Positions 4,872 through 11,911 of a DNA stretch of 11,911 bases are shown piece by piece. Position numbers and translations under genes: made by a program. Numbering within the stretch: position 1 is the stretch's first letter; each line of letters begins with the position of its first letter. The notes beneath the pieces were generated by a model. The model had not been told where the DNA came from and made no database searches. It saw only the letters and a program-made list of their open reading frames with translations. Origin of the DNA: JBIOYL01 sp044870185 (GTDB lineage Bacteria; Actinomycetota; CALGFH01); assembly GCA_044870185.1 (NCBI GenBank), contig JBIOYL010000119.1:1-11911 (forward strand), given 5' to 3'.

Positions 4872-7679
4872 ATGGCCCAGCCGCCCACGCCGCCGCCATC
4901 GCCAGCCACTACGCCCGCGCGGGACGTGCTGCTGGCCACCAAGCTGCACGTGCCGCGGCCACGCCCGGGCTTCCTGGCCCGCCCGCGGTTGCTGGAGCAC
5001 CTGACTGAGGCCACCGCCCGCGAGCTGACCCTGGTGTGCGCGCCGGCCGGCTTCGGCAAGACCAGCCTGCTGGGCGAGTGGGCCCGCCGCCGCCCCCGGC
5101 CGGTGGCCTGGCTGTCGCTGGATGCGGCCGACAGCGACCCGGCCCGGTTCTGGCGCTATGTCGCCGCCGCCCTGGACCAGGTGCGGGCGGGCATCGGCCC
5201 ACAGGTCGCCGCGCTGCTGCAGGGGCCGCAGCAGCGGCCGCCGTTGGAGGCGGTGGTGACCGCGCTGGTCAACCAGCTGGCCACCGCGCCCGACGAGGTC
5301 GTGCTGGTGCTGGACGACTACCACCTGCTGGACGCGGCGCCGGTCCACCACAGTCTTGCCTTCCTGCTGGAGCGCCTGCCGGCGCGGCTGCGGCTGGTTG
5401 TGGCCAGCCGCGCCGACCCGCCGTTGCCGCTGGCGCGGCTGCGCGCCCGCGGGCAGCTGGCCGAGCTGCGCGCCGCCGAGCTGCGCTTCACCGTGGACGA
5501 GGCGGCCGCGCTGCTCAAGGCGGCCACCGGGCTGGAGCTGCCGGCCGACAGCGTGGCGGCGCTGGTGGCTCGCACCGAAGGGTGGGTGGCGGGCCTGCAG
5601 CTGGCCGGGCTGTCGCTGGCCGGCCACGCCGACCCGGCCGGGTTCGTGGCGTCGTTCTCGGGCAGCCACCGCTATGTGCTGGACTTTCTGAGCGAGGAGG
5701 TGCTGGCCCGTCAGCCGGAGGAGCTGGTGCGGTTCCTGCTGGAGAGCTCGGTGCTGGAGCGGCTGTACGGGCCGCTGTGTGATGCGGTCTGTGGCCGCAG
5801 CGACAGCCAGCAGCTGTTGGCGCAGGTGGAGCGGGCCAACCTGTTCCTGCTGCCGCTGGACGAGGTGCGCGGCTGGTGGCGCTACCACCAGCTGTTCGCC
5901 GACCTGCTGCGCGTTCGCCTGGCCCAGGAGCAGCCCGAGCGGGTGCCGGCGCTGCACCGCAACGCGGCCGCCTGGTGCGAGGCGCACGACCTCGGCGACG
6001 ACGCCATCCACCACGCCCTGGCCGCCGGGGAGGCCGGCTGGGCCGCCCGGCTGGTCGAGCGGCACCTGGAGGAGCAGATCCTGCGGCGCAGCGAGGGCGC
6101 CACCATGGCCCGCTGGCTTGCCGCCCTGCCAGCCGAGGTGGTCCGCGCCCGGCCGCGGCTGTGCCTGGGGCAGGCGATCAGCGCGCTGCTCGGCGGCCGC
6201 GCCGACCAGGCCGAGCCGCTCATCGACGCCGCCGAGCGCGCGGCCACCGTGGCCGGCGCCGAGCCGTACCAGCCGTCGGTCGGCCGGACGGCCAGCATCC
6301 TGGCCAACCTCCCGGCGGTGCTGGCGGTCGGCCACGCCGACCTGGCCCGCCTGCGTGGCGACCCCGAACGGGAGGCCAGCTTCGCCCGGCAGGCCCTGGC
6401 GCAGCTGACCGACCAGGATCGGCTGCTCGGCTCGTTCGTCCGCTACCACCTGGCCATGGCCGACTGGCTGGGCGGCCGGCTGGGGGAGGCCGAGCGCGCC
6501 CTGGGCGAGGTGGTGGCCGAACGCTTGGCGGCCGGCGAGCGCTACCTGGCCGTGCGGGCCTGCTACGACCTCGGCCACCTCCAGCAGGCCCATGGGCGGC
6601 TGGGCGCGGCGCTGCGCACCTACCAGGGTGGGCTGGCGCTGGCCACCGAACCGGGCCAGCCGCGGTTGCCGGCGGCCGGCATGGCCCAGGTGGGTCTGGC
6701 CGAGGTGCTGTACGAGCGGAGCGAGCTGGACGCCGCGCTCCAGCACGCCACCGCCGGCGTCGGGTCGTGCCGGCAGCTCGCGTACACCCCGCCGCTGGCG
6801 ACCGGCCTGGCCACGCTCGCGTGGATCCGCCAGGCGCAGGGTGACCGGAGCGGCGCGCTGGACGCCATCGGGCAGGCCGAGGGGGTCATGCCTGGCCCGG
6901 ACATGGTCGACCTGCTCAACCCCGTGCCGGCGCAGCGGGCCCGGTTGCTGCTGACCCAGGGCAACGTCGCCGCGGCCGCCCACTGGATCAGGCAGCGAGG
7001 CCTCCGCGCCGACGACCGGCCCGACTATCCCCGCGAGCGCGCCTGGCTGCTGCTGGCCCGCGTCCTGCTCGCCCAGCAGACCCCCGACCGGGCGCTGCGG
7101 CTGCTGGGGCAACTCCGCGACCTGGCCATGGCCCAGGAGCGCATGGGCAGCCTCATCGAGGTGCAGGTGCTGCGGGCGCTCGCCCTGCAAGCCGCCGGCG
7201 ACCAGGCCGGCGCGCTGGGCGCCCTGACCGAGGCGCTCACCCTCGGTGCGCCCGAGGGCTACCTGCGCGTGTTCGTCGACGAAGGCGCCCCCGTGGCCAC
7301 GCTGCTCGGCAAGCTCGCCACCACCCCGGCCACGGCGCAGGCGGTGGCCGCCCCCGTGCCACGAGCCCACCTGGGCCGGGTGCTCGAGGCGTTCGAGCGG
7401 GACGGCCTGGCGGTCCTGCCACGTCCCAGGCCCGGCGGCGCCGTGGTAGCGGGGCTGGTCGCGCCGCTGAGCGCCCGCGAGCTGGAGGTGCTGGGGCTGC
7501 TGGCCGCCGGCAGGTCCAACCAGACGATCGCCGAGGAGCTGGTGATCACCCTGGACACGGTCAAGCGCCACGTCACCCACATCCTGGACAAGCTCGGCGT
7601 GGCCAACCGCACCCAAGCGGTCATCCGCGCCCGAGAACTGGGGCTGCTGCGCCAGAAGCTAGCGACCAAGGATCGCTAG
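4872..7679 (+). CDS. MalT/LAL-type LuxR-family transcriptional regulator
   Basis: A 935-residue ATP-dependent transcription activator of the MalT-like class. After a proline-rich start, LLATKLHVPRPRPGFLARPR (about 20-39) is the hallmark N-terminus. The STAND/NB-ARC-like ATPase has a Walker A APAGFGKTS (57-65, K63), Walker B VVLVLDDYH (143-151, D148/D149) and a sensor arginine in VVASR (R180). The WWRYHQLFADLLRVRL motif near 335-350 marks the winged-helix/arm segment usual in this family. Residues about 360-850 are A/L-rich helical repeats of the TPR type, which bind the inducer in MalT. A LuxR/GerE helix-turn-helix ends the protein (about 866-926: LSARELEVLGLLAAGRSNQT ... TVKRHVTHILDKLGVANRTQ). 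The inducer and targets are unknown. ATG 4872 is chosen because little sequence lies between it and the conserved start; no strong ribosome-binding site is seen. The downstream HD gene, 61 bases on in the same direction, might be co-transcribed. Confidence 0.93.
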   Translation: MAQPPTPPPSPATTPARDVLLATKLHVPRPRPGFLARPRLLEHLTEATARELTLVCAPAGFGKTSLLGEWARRRPRPVAWLSLDAADSDPARFWRYVAAALDQVRAGIGPQVAALLQGPQQRPPLEAVVTALVNQLATAPDEVVLVLDDYHLLDAAPVHHSLAFLLERLPARLRLVVASRADPPLPLARLRARGQLAELRAAELRFTVDEAAALLKAATGLELPADSVAALVARTEGWVAGLQLAGLSLAGHADPAGFVASFSGSHRYVLDFLSEEVLARQPEELVRFLLESSVLERLYGPLCDAVCGRSDSQQLLAQVERANLFLLPLDEVRGWWRYHQLFADLLRVRLAQEQPERVPALHRNAAAWCEAHDLGDDAIHHALAAGEAGWAARLVERHLEEQILRRSEGATMARWLAALPAEVVRARPRLCLGQAISALLGGRADQAEPLIDAAERAATVAGAEPYQPSVGRTASILANLPAVLAVGHADLARLRGDPEREASFARQALAQLTDQDRLLGSFVRYHLAMADWLGGRLGEAERALGEVVAERLAAGERYLAVRACYDLGHLQQAHGRLGAALRTYQGGLALATEPGQPRLPAAGMAQVGLAEVLYERSELDAALQHATAGVGSCRQLAYTPPLATGLATLAWIRQAQGDRSGALDAIGQAEGVMPGPDMVDLLNPVPAQRARLLLTQGNVAAAAHWIRQRGLRADDRPDYPRERAWLLLARVLLAQQTPDRALRLLGQLRDLAMAQERMGSLIEVQVLRALALQAAGDQAGALGALTEALTLGAPEGYLRVFVDEGAPVATLLGKLATTPATAQAVAAPVPRAHLGRVLEAFERDGLAVLPRPRPGGAVVAGLVAPLSARELEVLGLLAAGRSNQTIAEELVITLDTVKRHVTHILDKLGVANRTQAVIRARELGLLRQKLATKDR
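7659..7679 (+). terminator. Inverted repeat at the 3' end of the LuxR gene
   Basis: CTAGCGA-CCAAGGA-TCGCTAG is a perfect 7-bp stem with a 7-base loop, and its last three bases are the TAG stop codon. There is no following T-run. It may be an intrinsic-like terminator, an RNA-stability hairpin or a protein-binding palindrome. It contains CTAG twice, an uncommon tetranucleotide in many bacterial genomes, which makes pure chance somewhat less likely. Confidence 0.35.
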
Positions 7680-7725
7680 GCGGTCCTGGCGAGCGTCCGA
7701 ACAGTGGCATGATCCGGGCGACCGA

Positions 7726-7732
7726 AGGGAGG
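7726..7732 (+). promoter_or_regulatory. Strong ribosome-binding site of the HD-domain gene
   Basis: AGGGAGG lies 8 bases before ATG 7741, an almost ideal Shine-Dalgarno sequence. It fixes the start of the HD gene and suggests efficient, independent translation, unlike most other genes in the window. Confidence 0.7.
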
Positions 7733-7740
7733 ACCGAATC

Positions 7741-8286
7741 ATGGACCTGGCCGCCGCGCGCGCCCTGGTGAAGGACAAGACCGACAAGGACATCACCGTC
7801 CGCCATCTGATCTCGGTGGAAGGGGTCATGCGGGCCCTGGCCCGCCGCTTCGGCGAGGACGAGGACCGCTGGGCGCTGGCCGGCCTGTTCCACGACCTCG
7901 ACCAGGACCACACCGGGGAGGACCCGTCGCGGCACGCCTTCATGGCGGCGGAGTGGCTGCGGGCGGCCGGGGTGGAGGAGCCGGTGGTCAACGCGGTGCT
8001 GGCCCACGCCCACGAGCGCTACCGCACCGACCTGATGTCGAAGGCGGTGGTCCATGCCGATGCGATCGCCGGGCTGCTGGTGGCGGCGGCGCTGGTCCGG
8101 CCGGAGCGGTCGGCGGGCATGAAGGTGTCCTCGGTCAAGAAGAAGCTGAAGGAGAAGGCGTTCGCCCCCGGCGTGAACCGGGACGAGGTGTACGGCGTGG
8201 AGGCGTCGCTGGGCCTGCCGCTTGACGAGTTCATCGCCGTGGCGATCACCGGCATCCAGCAGGTCGCGCCGGAGATCGGCTTGTAG
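7741..8286 (+). CDS. HD-domain phosphohydrolase (COG2316-like)
   Basis: A 181-residue soluble protein of the small HD superfamily group of predicted metal-dependent phosphohydrolases. The metal-binding residues stand in the expected order: H22 (VRHLISVEGVMRALARRFGE), H51-D52 (LAGLFHDLDQDH), histidines H89/H91 (VLAHAHERY) and D107 (VVHADAIAGLLVAAALVRP). The C-terminal half carries the family's conserved KVSSVKKKLKEKAFAPGVNR and a leucine-rich helix before the end. Length and order match the family closely, so the gene looks complete and functional. HD proteins of this type usually remove phosphate from nucleotides or related molecules; the substrate is not known. The start is set by the excellent ribosome-binding site just upstream. 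It lies 61 bases after the LuxR gene in the same direction, but any regulatory link is inference. Confidence 0.9.
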   Translation: MDLAAARALVKDKTDKDITVRHLISVEGVMRALARRFGEDEDRWALAGLFHDLDQDHTGEDPSRHAFMAAEWLRAAGVEEPVVNAVLAHAHERYRTDLMSKAVVHADAIAGLLVAAALVRPERSAGMKVSSVKKKLKEKAFAPGVNRDEVYGVEASLGLPLDEFIAVAITGIQQVAPEIGL

Positions 8287-8318
8287 GGCCGCGAGCAGGG
8301 GTCGGGCGAGTACTGGCA

Positions 8319-8330
8319 CCTGCCGGCAGG
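8319..8330. repeat. 12-bp perfect palindrome
   Basis: CCTGCCGGCAGG sits 33 bases after the HD gene stop. It could be a binding site or part of a weak terminator, but short GC palindromes are frequent at this composition. The surrounding 8287-8711 stretch shows no gene I can recognise on either strand: the open frames there are arginine/proline/glycine-rich, without family-like motifs. Confidence 0.2.
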
Positions 8331-8711
8331 CGAAGGCCGACGACACGCCGGTCCCGGCCGACGGAGGGCTCCCGACTGCGACTGACCTCCGGTTCGCGAC
8401 GGCTGGCTCAGGCCGCCGGACGCCACCTGCGATGCTTCCGGGACTCCGGCGATCGCCCGATACGGCGGCAACTGCATGCCGTTGGCGCCGAGGGCTGCAT
8501 GCAGGCCCATGTGGCCCACCATGGCGGCACGTCCATCATTCCGGCACGACTGCGTAGACGTCAGGGCCGTCGATCCCATGCCCTGGGGGCCACACGTCGA
8601 ACTGGCCAGGGCAAGCCCCGCAGGCCCCGGCGGTCGGCCTGGTCGCAAGCCGGTCACCCACGCTTCCGCTGGGACCGGCAGGAGCGTCGTGCTACCCGAG
8701 GTGATCTGCGA

Positions 8712-8981
8712 TCAACGACGCGACGCGGGCGCCTGATCGTGCGCGAGGCTGTGCATGCGGTCGAGGACCTCGGCCACGCGTGCGACGAGATCGTCGAAGC
8801 TTCGTACCGAGGGGGTCGTGCGGCTGTTCGCCAAGACCCGGCCAGCCGAAGTACACCTTGTCCCAGGCCTGGGGCAGGCGCTCACCGACCGGATGCCGGA
8901 ACTCGGGGGACCGCCGGCTCCCGGCAGGAACAGTACACGACGAGCTCTTACGCCCTGATCCAGCAACGGGTGCGACTTCAC
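8712..8981 (-). pseudogene. Alpha/beta-hydrolase pseudogene (N-terminal part, two frameshifts)
   Basis: The minus strand carries the beginning of an alpha/beta-hydrolase split over two frames. From a possible GTG at 8979-8981 it reads VKSHPLLDQGVRARRVLFLP then GAGG (strand plus oxyanion loop). The sequence then shifts frame to SPEFRHPVGERLPQAWDKVY and FGWPGLGEQPHDP. It then returns to the first frame with SVRSFDDLVARVAEVLDR, before losing similarity and stopping at a TGA (8712-8714). Joined, the pieces give the expected order of the first third of such a hydrolase; the nucleophile elbow (GxSxG), acid and final histidine are missing. Two frameshifts plus loss of the catalytic part mean it is a pseudogene, not a sequencing slip. 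It occupies the right half of the 759-base gap before the acylase gene and points away from it. Confidence 0.6.
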
Positions 8982-9031
8982 GCCGGGTCCCGCACCGGGA
9001 ACAATCTCGGCGCCAACCCGGAAGGATGCTT

Positions 9032-9040
9032 GGAAAGGAG
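9032..9040 (+). promoter_or_regulatory. Ribosome-binding site of the acylase gene
   Basis: GGAAAGGAG ends 5 bases before ATG 9046. It decides the start: the in-frame GTG at 9040 overlaps this element and is therefore unlikely to be used. Confidence 0.7.
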
Positions 9041-9045
9041 TGCTC

Positions 9046-11595
9046 ATGAAGCCCTTCTCGCACGACCGAGGGACATGCGCAATGCCACCGGGAAGCCCTC
9101 CTCCACGAGCAGCCCGCAAGGGGACGACGAGGCGAAGCGGTGGCGTCGTCCTCGGGCTCTTGCTGGGGGTTGCCGTGCTTGGTGGGCTGGCACCGGTCGC
9201 GTCTGCTGCCGGCCCACCCGACTTCTCCTCGCCCGGCCAGGCCTGGAACGTGCTCCCGCCGGGGGAGTCCGGCAGCTCCTCCCCGGGCCCGCACTCGGTC
9301 GATCAGCTTCCGCTGTATGACGGCCTGACGCCGCTGTTCGATCAGGTCACCGACGCCGACCTGCCCACCTATTTCAAGCCGAACACCTTCGGCCTTGGGG
9401 GCGAGACGCCCACCAGCGTCGAGCAGCCGCCCGCCCGGCCAGGGTTGCGCATCGACCGCGACAGCAAGGGCGTCGCGCACGTGTTCGGCACCACCCGTGG
9501 CGACGTGATGTACGGTGCGGGCTGGGTGACGGTCACCGACCGCGCCGCGCTGATGGAGCTGCTGCGTGGGCCCGCGCGACTGGCGGCGGTCGACGCGCCG
9601 GGCATCGACCCGTACCAGATCGCGTTGAGCCTGCGGCAGTTCACGCCGAGCGCACAGACGGAGGCGTTTCTCGCGCAGCAGGTCTCGCTGCTGGAAAGCC
9701 AGGGACCGGCCGGCCAGCAGGTCGTGCAGGACCTCGACGACTACCTCCAAGGGATCAACGACGCCCGGTCCCTGGCAGGCGTGCCCGGGCCAGCTTGGAC
9801 CCGCAACGACGTCGTGGCGCTGGCCGCGTTGATCGGGGCGCGGTTCGGCAGGGGCGGCGGCGACGAGGCGCGGCGGGCACAGTTTCTGTCGGCGCTTCGG
9901 CAGCGGCTGGGTGACGGCGCCGGTCGCAAGGTCTTCAACGACCTGCGTGCGCAGAACGACCCGGAGACCCCGGTGTCGGTGCCGGGCAAGTTCAAGCTCG
10001 TCTCGGGCGAAGGGACGGGCAACGCGGTGATCGACGCGGGCAGCATCGGCACGTCGGCCGCGCAGGCGGCCGCGACCGCGCAGTCCGCGCAACAGCGCGC
10101 GAGCAACGCCGTCCTGCTGGGGGCAAGTCGCTCGCAGAACGGCCATCCGCTGTTCGTTGCCGGCCCGCAGGTCGGCTACCTGTACCCACAGGCCCTCTAC
10201 GAAGCCGACCTGCACGGCGGCGGCATCGACGCCCGCGGGGCGACCTTCCCGGGATCGGGCCCGTACGTGCAGCTCGGCCGTGGCCAGGATTTCTCCTGGA
10301 GCGCCACGTCGGCGGGGACGGACATCGTCGACCAGTACGTCGAGACGCTGTGCGGCGGCGTTGCCACCAAGTACGTGTTCGACGGCAACTGCGTTGCCAT
10401 GACCCCGTTCGATGCGGGCACGCTCGGCCCCGGCACCGGGCCGCCGGCCGGTGCCGTCACCTTCAACCAGACCGTGCACGGGCCCGTGAGCGGGTACGCG
10501 AGGTCGAACGGCCAGCGCGTGGCGATCTCGAACAAGCGCTCGACTCGTGGGCGCGAGCTGATGAGCGCGCTCGGGTTCGCGGACTTGAACAGCAACACGG
10601 TCCACGACCCGGCAAGCTTCATCGCCGCCGCGGCCAAGGTCGAGTTCACGTTCAACTGGTTCTACGCGGACGACCAGAACATCGCGATGTTCTCCAGCGG
10701 CCGCGTGCCGATGCGCGCCGACGGCGTCGACCTGGGGCTGCCGACCATCGGCACGGGCGCCTACGAGTGGCAGGGATTCCTGCCCGCCTCCAAGCACCCG
10801 CAGGCGGTGAACCCCGCTGGGAGCAAGCTCATCAACTGGAACAACAAGCCGGCCGCCGGGTGGACCGCCGCCGACAACAACTGGGCCTACGGATCGGTGC
10901 ATCGCGCCGAGCTGCTGCAGGACGCGGTCGCCCGCAGCAGCACGCACTCGCTCGGTTCGCTGGTGGCCGCCATGAACCGCGCCGCGACCCAGGACCTGCG
11001 CACCGCCGAGGACCTGCCGGCGATCGAAGCGGTGCTGCAGACCGGTCCCACCCCGAGCCCGCGGGAACAGCAGATGCTGGATCTGCTGGAGCAGTGGCGG
11101 GCGGAGGGCTCCAGCCGGCTCGATCGGGACCTCGACGGCAAGATCGACGCCGCGGGCGCCGCGATCATGGACGCGGCCTGGCCCAAGATCGCCGACGCGG
11201 TCATGAGCCCGGTGCTCGGACCGCAGCTCGCCGAGCTTGCGAGCCTCGTCCCCCGGGACAACCGGGCCAACAGCCAGGGCTCGTCGTACGGGAGCGGCTG
11301 GTACGGCTACGTCGACAAGGACCTGCGGACGTTGCTCGGCCAGCCCGTCTCGGGAGCGTTCAAGACGCGCTTCTGCGGGGCCGGCGACCTGAGCGCGTGC
11401 CGCAACTCGCTGTGGCAGGCGCTGAGGGCTGCCGGCGACATGCTCGCCGCGGCACAGGGCACCAACGATCCGACCCTGTGGCGGTCGGACGCGACCGCGG
11501 AGCGGATCAGGTTCCTGCCGAGCTTCCCCGTCACGATGCGCTGGACCAATCGACCGACGTTCCAGCAGGCCATCTCCTACCGCGGGCACCGCTAG
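9046..11595 (+). CDS. Secreted penicillin-acylase-family Ntn hydrolase (peptidase S45)
   Basis: An 849-residue precursor of a self-cleaving N-terminal nucleophile amidohydrolase that splits amide bonds of acylated substrates. A long positively charged N-region (about 1-32) leads to a hydrophobic core GGVVLGLLLGVAVLGGL and an ASA-A signal-peptidase site near residue 54, so export is expected. The alpha part spans about 55-300. The conserved autocleavage site is ...QQRA/S353NAVLLGASRSQNG; Ser353 should become the N-terminal catalytic residue of a roughly 497-residue beta chain. Downstream, GPQVGYLYPQALYEADLHGG, the DFSWS...GTDIVDQYVE segment, FNWFYADDQNIAMFSSGRVP and NWNNKPAAGW (597-606; cf. 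the oxyanion asparagine region of penicillin G acylase) are all family landmarks. Paired cysteines (LCGG...GNCV and FCGAGDLSACR) may form disulfides. Substrates could be beta-lactams, lipopeptides or acyl-homoserine lactones; the sequence does not decide. ATG 9046 is set by the strong upstream GGAAAGGAG. Confidence 0.92.
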   Translation: MKPFSHDRGTCAMPPGSPPPRAARKGTTRRSGGVVLGLLLGVAVLGGLAPVASAAGPPDFSSPGQAWNVLPPGESGSSSPGPHSVDQLPLYDGLTPLFDQVTDADLPTYFKPNTFGLGGETPTSVEQPPARPGLRIDRDSKGVAHVFGTTRGDVMYGAGWVTVTDRAALMELLRGPARLAAVDAPGIDPYQIALSLRQFTPSAQTEAFLAQQVSLLESQGPAGQQVVQDLDDYLQGINDARSLAGVPGPAWTRNDVVALAALIGARFGRGGGDEARRAQFLSALRQRLGDGAGRKVFNDLRAQNDPETPVSVPGKFKLVSGEGTGNAVIDAGSIGTSAAQAAATAQSAQQRASNAVLLGASRSQNGHPLFVAGPQVGYLYPQALYEADLHGGGIDARGATFPGSGPYVQLGRGQDFSWSATSAGTDIVDQYVETLCGGVATKYVFDGNCVAMTPFDAGTLGPGTGPPAGAVTFNQTVHGPVSGYARSNGQRVAISNKRSTRGRELMSALGFADLNSNTVHDPASFIAAAAKVEFTFNWFYADDQNIAMFSSGRVPMRADGVDLGLPTIGTGAYEWQGFLPASKHPQAVNPAGSKLINWNNKPAAGWTAADNNWAYGSVHRAELLQDAVARSSTHSLGSLVAAMNRAATQDLRTAEDLPAIEAVLQTGPTPSPREQQMLDLLEQWRAEGSSRLDRDLDGKIDAAGAAIMDAAWPKIADAVMSPVLGPQLAELASLVPRDNRANSQGSSYGSGWYGYVDKDLRTLLGQPVSGAFKTRFCGAGDLSACRNSLWQALRAAGDMLAAAQGTNDPTLWRSDATAERIRFLPSFPVTMRWTNRPTFQQAISYRGHR

Positions 11596-11792
11596 GCAGG
11601 TGGAGAGGGCGCAGGGCACCCGGCAGGAGGGCTTCCCATGGTCCCGGCCCGTGCACCCGTCGGACACCACGCCGATCGCCGCGGCCGCCATGGAGTCGGA
11701 CGCCGAGCTGGAGCTGGAGCACCCATGCCCATGGCCCGCTGGGCACGGCCACCCGCGCCTGCCCACCGGCGCAGCCGCAGGAGACCCGCAAG

Positions 11793-11911
11793 GTGCCCCA
11801 CGCAACCGACCGGGCCATCCTCGAAGCGGCCGGCCGATTCGCCTCCCAACGACCGGCCGCCGGCCGCGACGGTTGGCAGTTGCGGGCCGAGTTGCCGTTC
11901 GAGGCCAGCCG
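11793..11911 (+). CDS. Possible start of an unidentified gene (runs off the right edge)
   Basis: From a GTG at 11793, preceded by GGAG nine bases upstream, one frame reads VPHATDRAILEAAGRFASQR then PAAGRDGWQLRAELPFEAS to the window end. The composition looks protein-like (about 33 of 39 third positions G or C, amphipathic helix ILEAAGRFA), whereas the other + frames here are proline/arginine-rich. I do not recognise a family. The 197 bases between the acylase stop and this start hold no other gene I can support; several ATGs there (for example at 11638) open only low-quality frames. Confidence 0.4.
   Translation, partial: MPHATDRAILEAAGRFASQRPAAGRDGWQLRAELPFEAS

Noticed and set aside
4809..7616. 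A 935-codon open frame on the minus strand opposite the LuxR regulator
   Set aside because: Q/H/G/R-rich mirror of the regulator's codons with no recognisable domain; typical GC shadow.
8287..8711. Possible small gene between the HD protein and the hydrolase relic
   Set aside because: I read the open frames on both strands and found only R/P/G-rich sequence with no family motif or convincing ribosome-binding site; ATGs at 8476 and 8499 open shadow-like frames.
8692..11805. A 1037-codon open frame on the minus strand opposite the acylase gene
   Set aside because: It is antisense to a gene with clear catalytic motifs, and its product is a low-complexity R/G/A/P/Q/H-rich string. Long antisense frames are expected at this GC content. 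Only its left end (about 8808-8920) overlaps a real relic, the alpha/beta-hydrolase.
1..11911. Mobile element, CRISPR array, tRNA, rRNA or defence system
   Set aside because: No terminal inverted repeats with a transposase, no regularly spaced repeats, no tRNA-like cloverleaf and no defence-associated gene set were seen; the intact genes are ordinary regulatory and enzymatic families.

Overview
The window comes from a very GC-rich bacterium, almost certainly a member of the Actinomycetota. The signs are heavy G/C use at third codon positions, long spurious antisense ORFs, GTG/ATG starts, two large LuxR regulators of the ATPase-plus-repeat type, and a uS4-like protein whose conserved core reads like actinobacterial uS4. 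All family assignments come from motif reading and recalled family sequences; no search was run.

Layout, left to right. Every intact gene is on the + strand. (1) The 3' end of a LuxR regulator (1-516) overlaps by one base (TGATG) a membrane-anchored class III adenylate cyclase (516-1649). (2) The 1650-2020 gap holds a minus-strand relic resembling the bacterial eRF1-like (baeRF) family. (3) A miniature uS4-like RNA-binding protein (2021-2275), a site-2 protease with two CBS domains (2327-3550) and a HAD phosphatase (3619-4317) follow with short gaps. (4) The 4318-4871 gap holds further minus-strand debris: a probable metallophosphoesterase C-terminus and perhaps a scrap of a PsiE-like membrane protein. 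(5) A complete MalT/LAL-type LuxR regulator (4872-7679) precedes an HD-domain phosphohydrolase (7741-8286). (6) The 8287-9045 gap holds a frameshifted, truncated alpha/beta-hydrolase pseudogene on the minus strand. (7) A secreted penicillin-acylase-family Ntn hydrolase (9046-11595) follows, and a possible partial gene runs off the right edge.

Functionally this looks like a chromosomal patch of signalling and regulation (LuxR, cAMP synthesis, intramembrane proteolysis, phosphohydrolases) plus one secreted amidohydrolase. I see no coherent defence island, transposon, tRNA, rRNA or CRISPR array. The two most unusual aspects are the free-standing, truncated uS4 core protein, and the pattern that each of the three larger gaps between intact + strand genes contains the degraded remains of a minus-strand gene.
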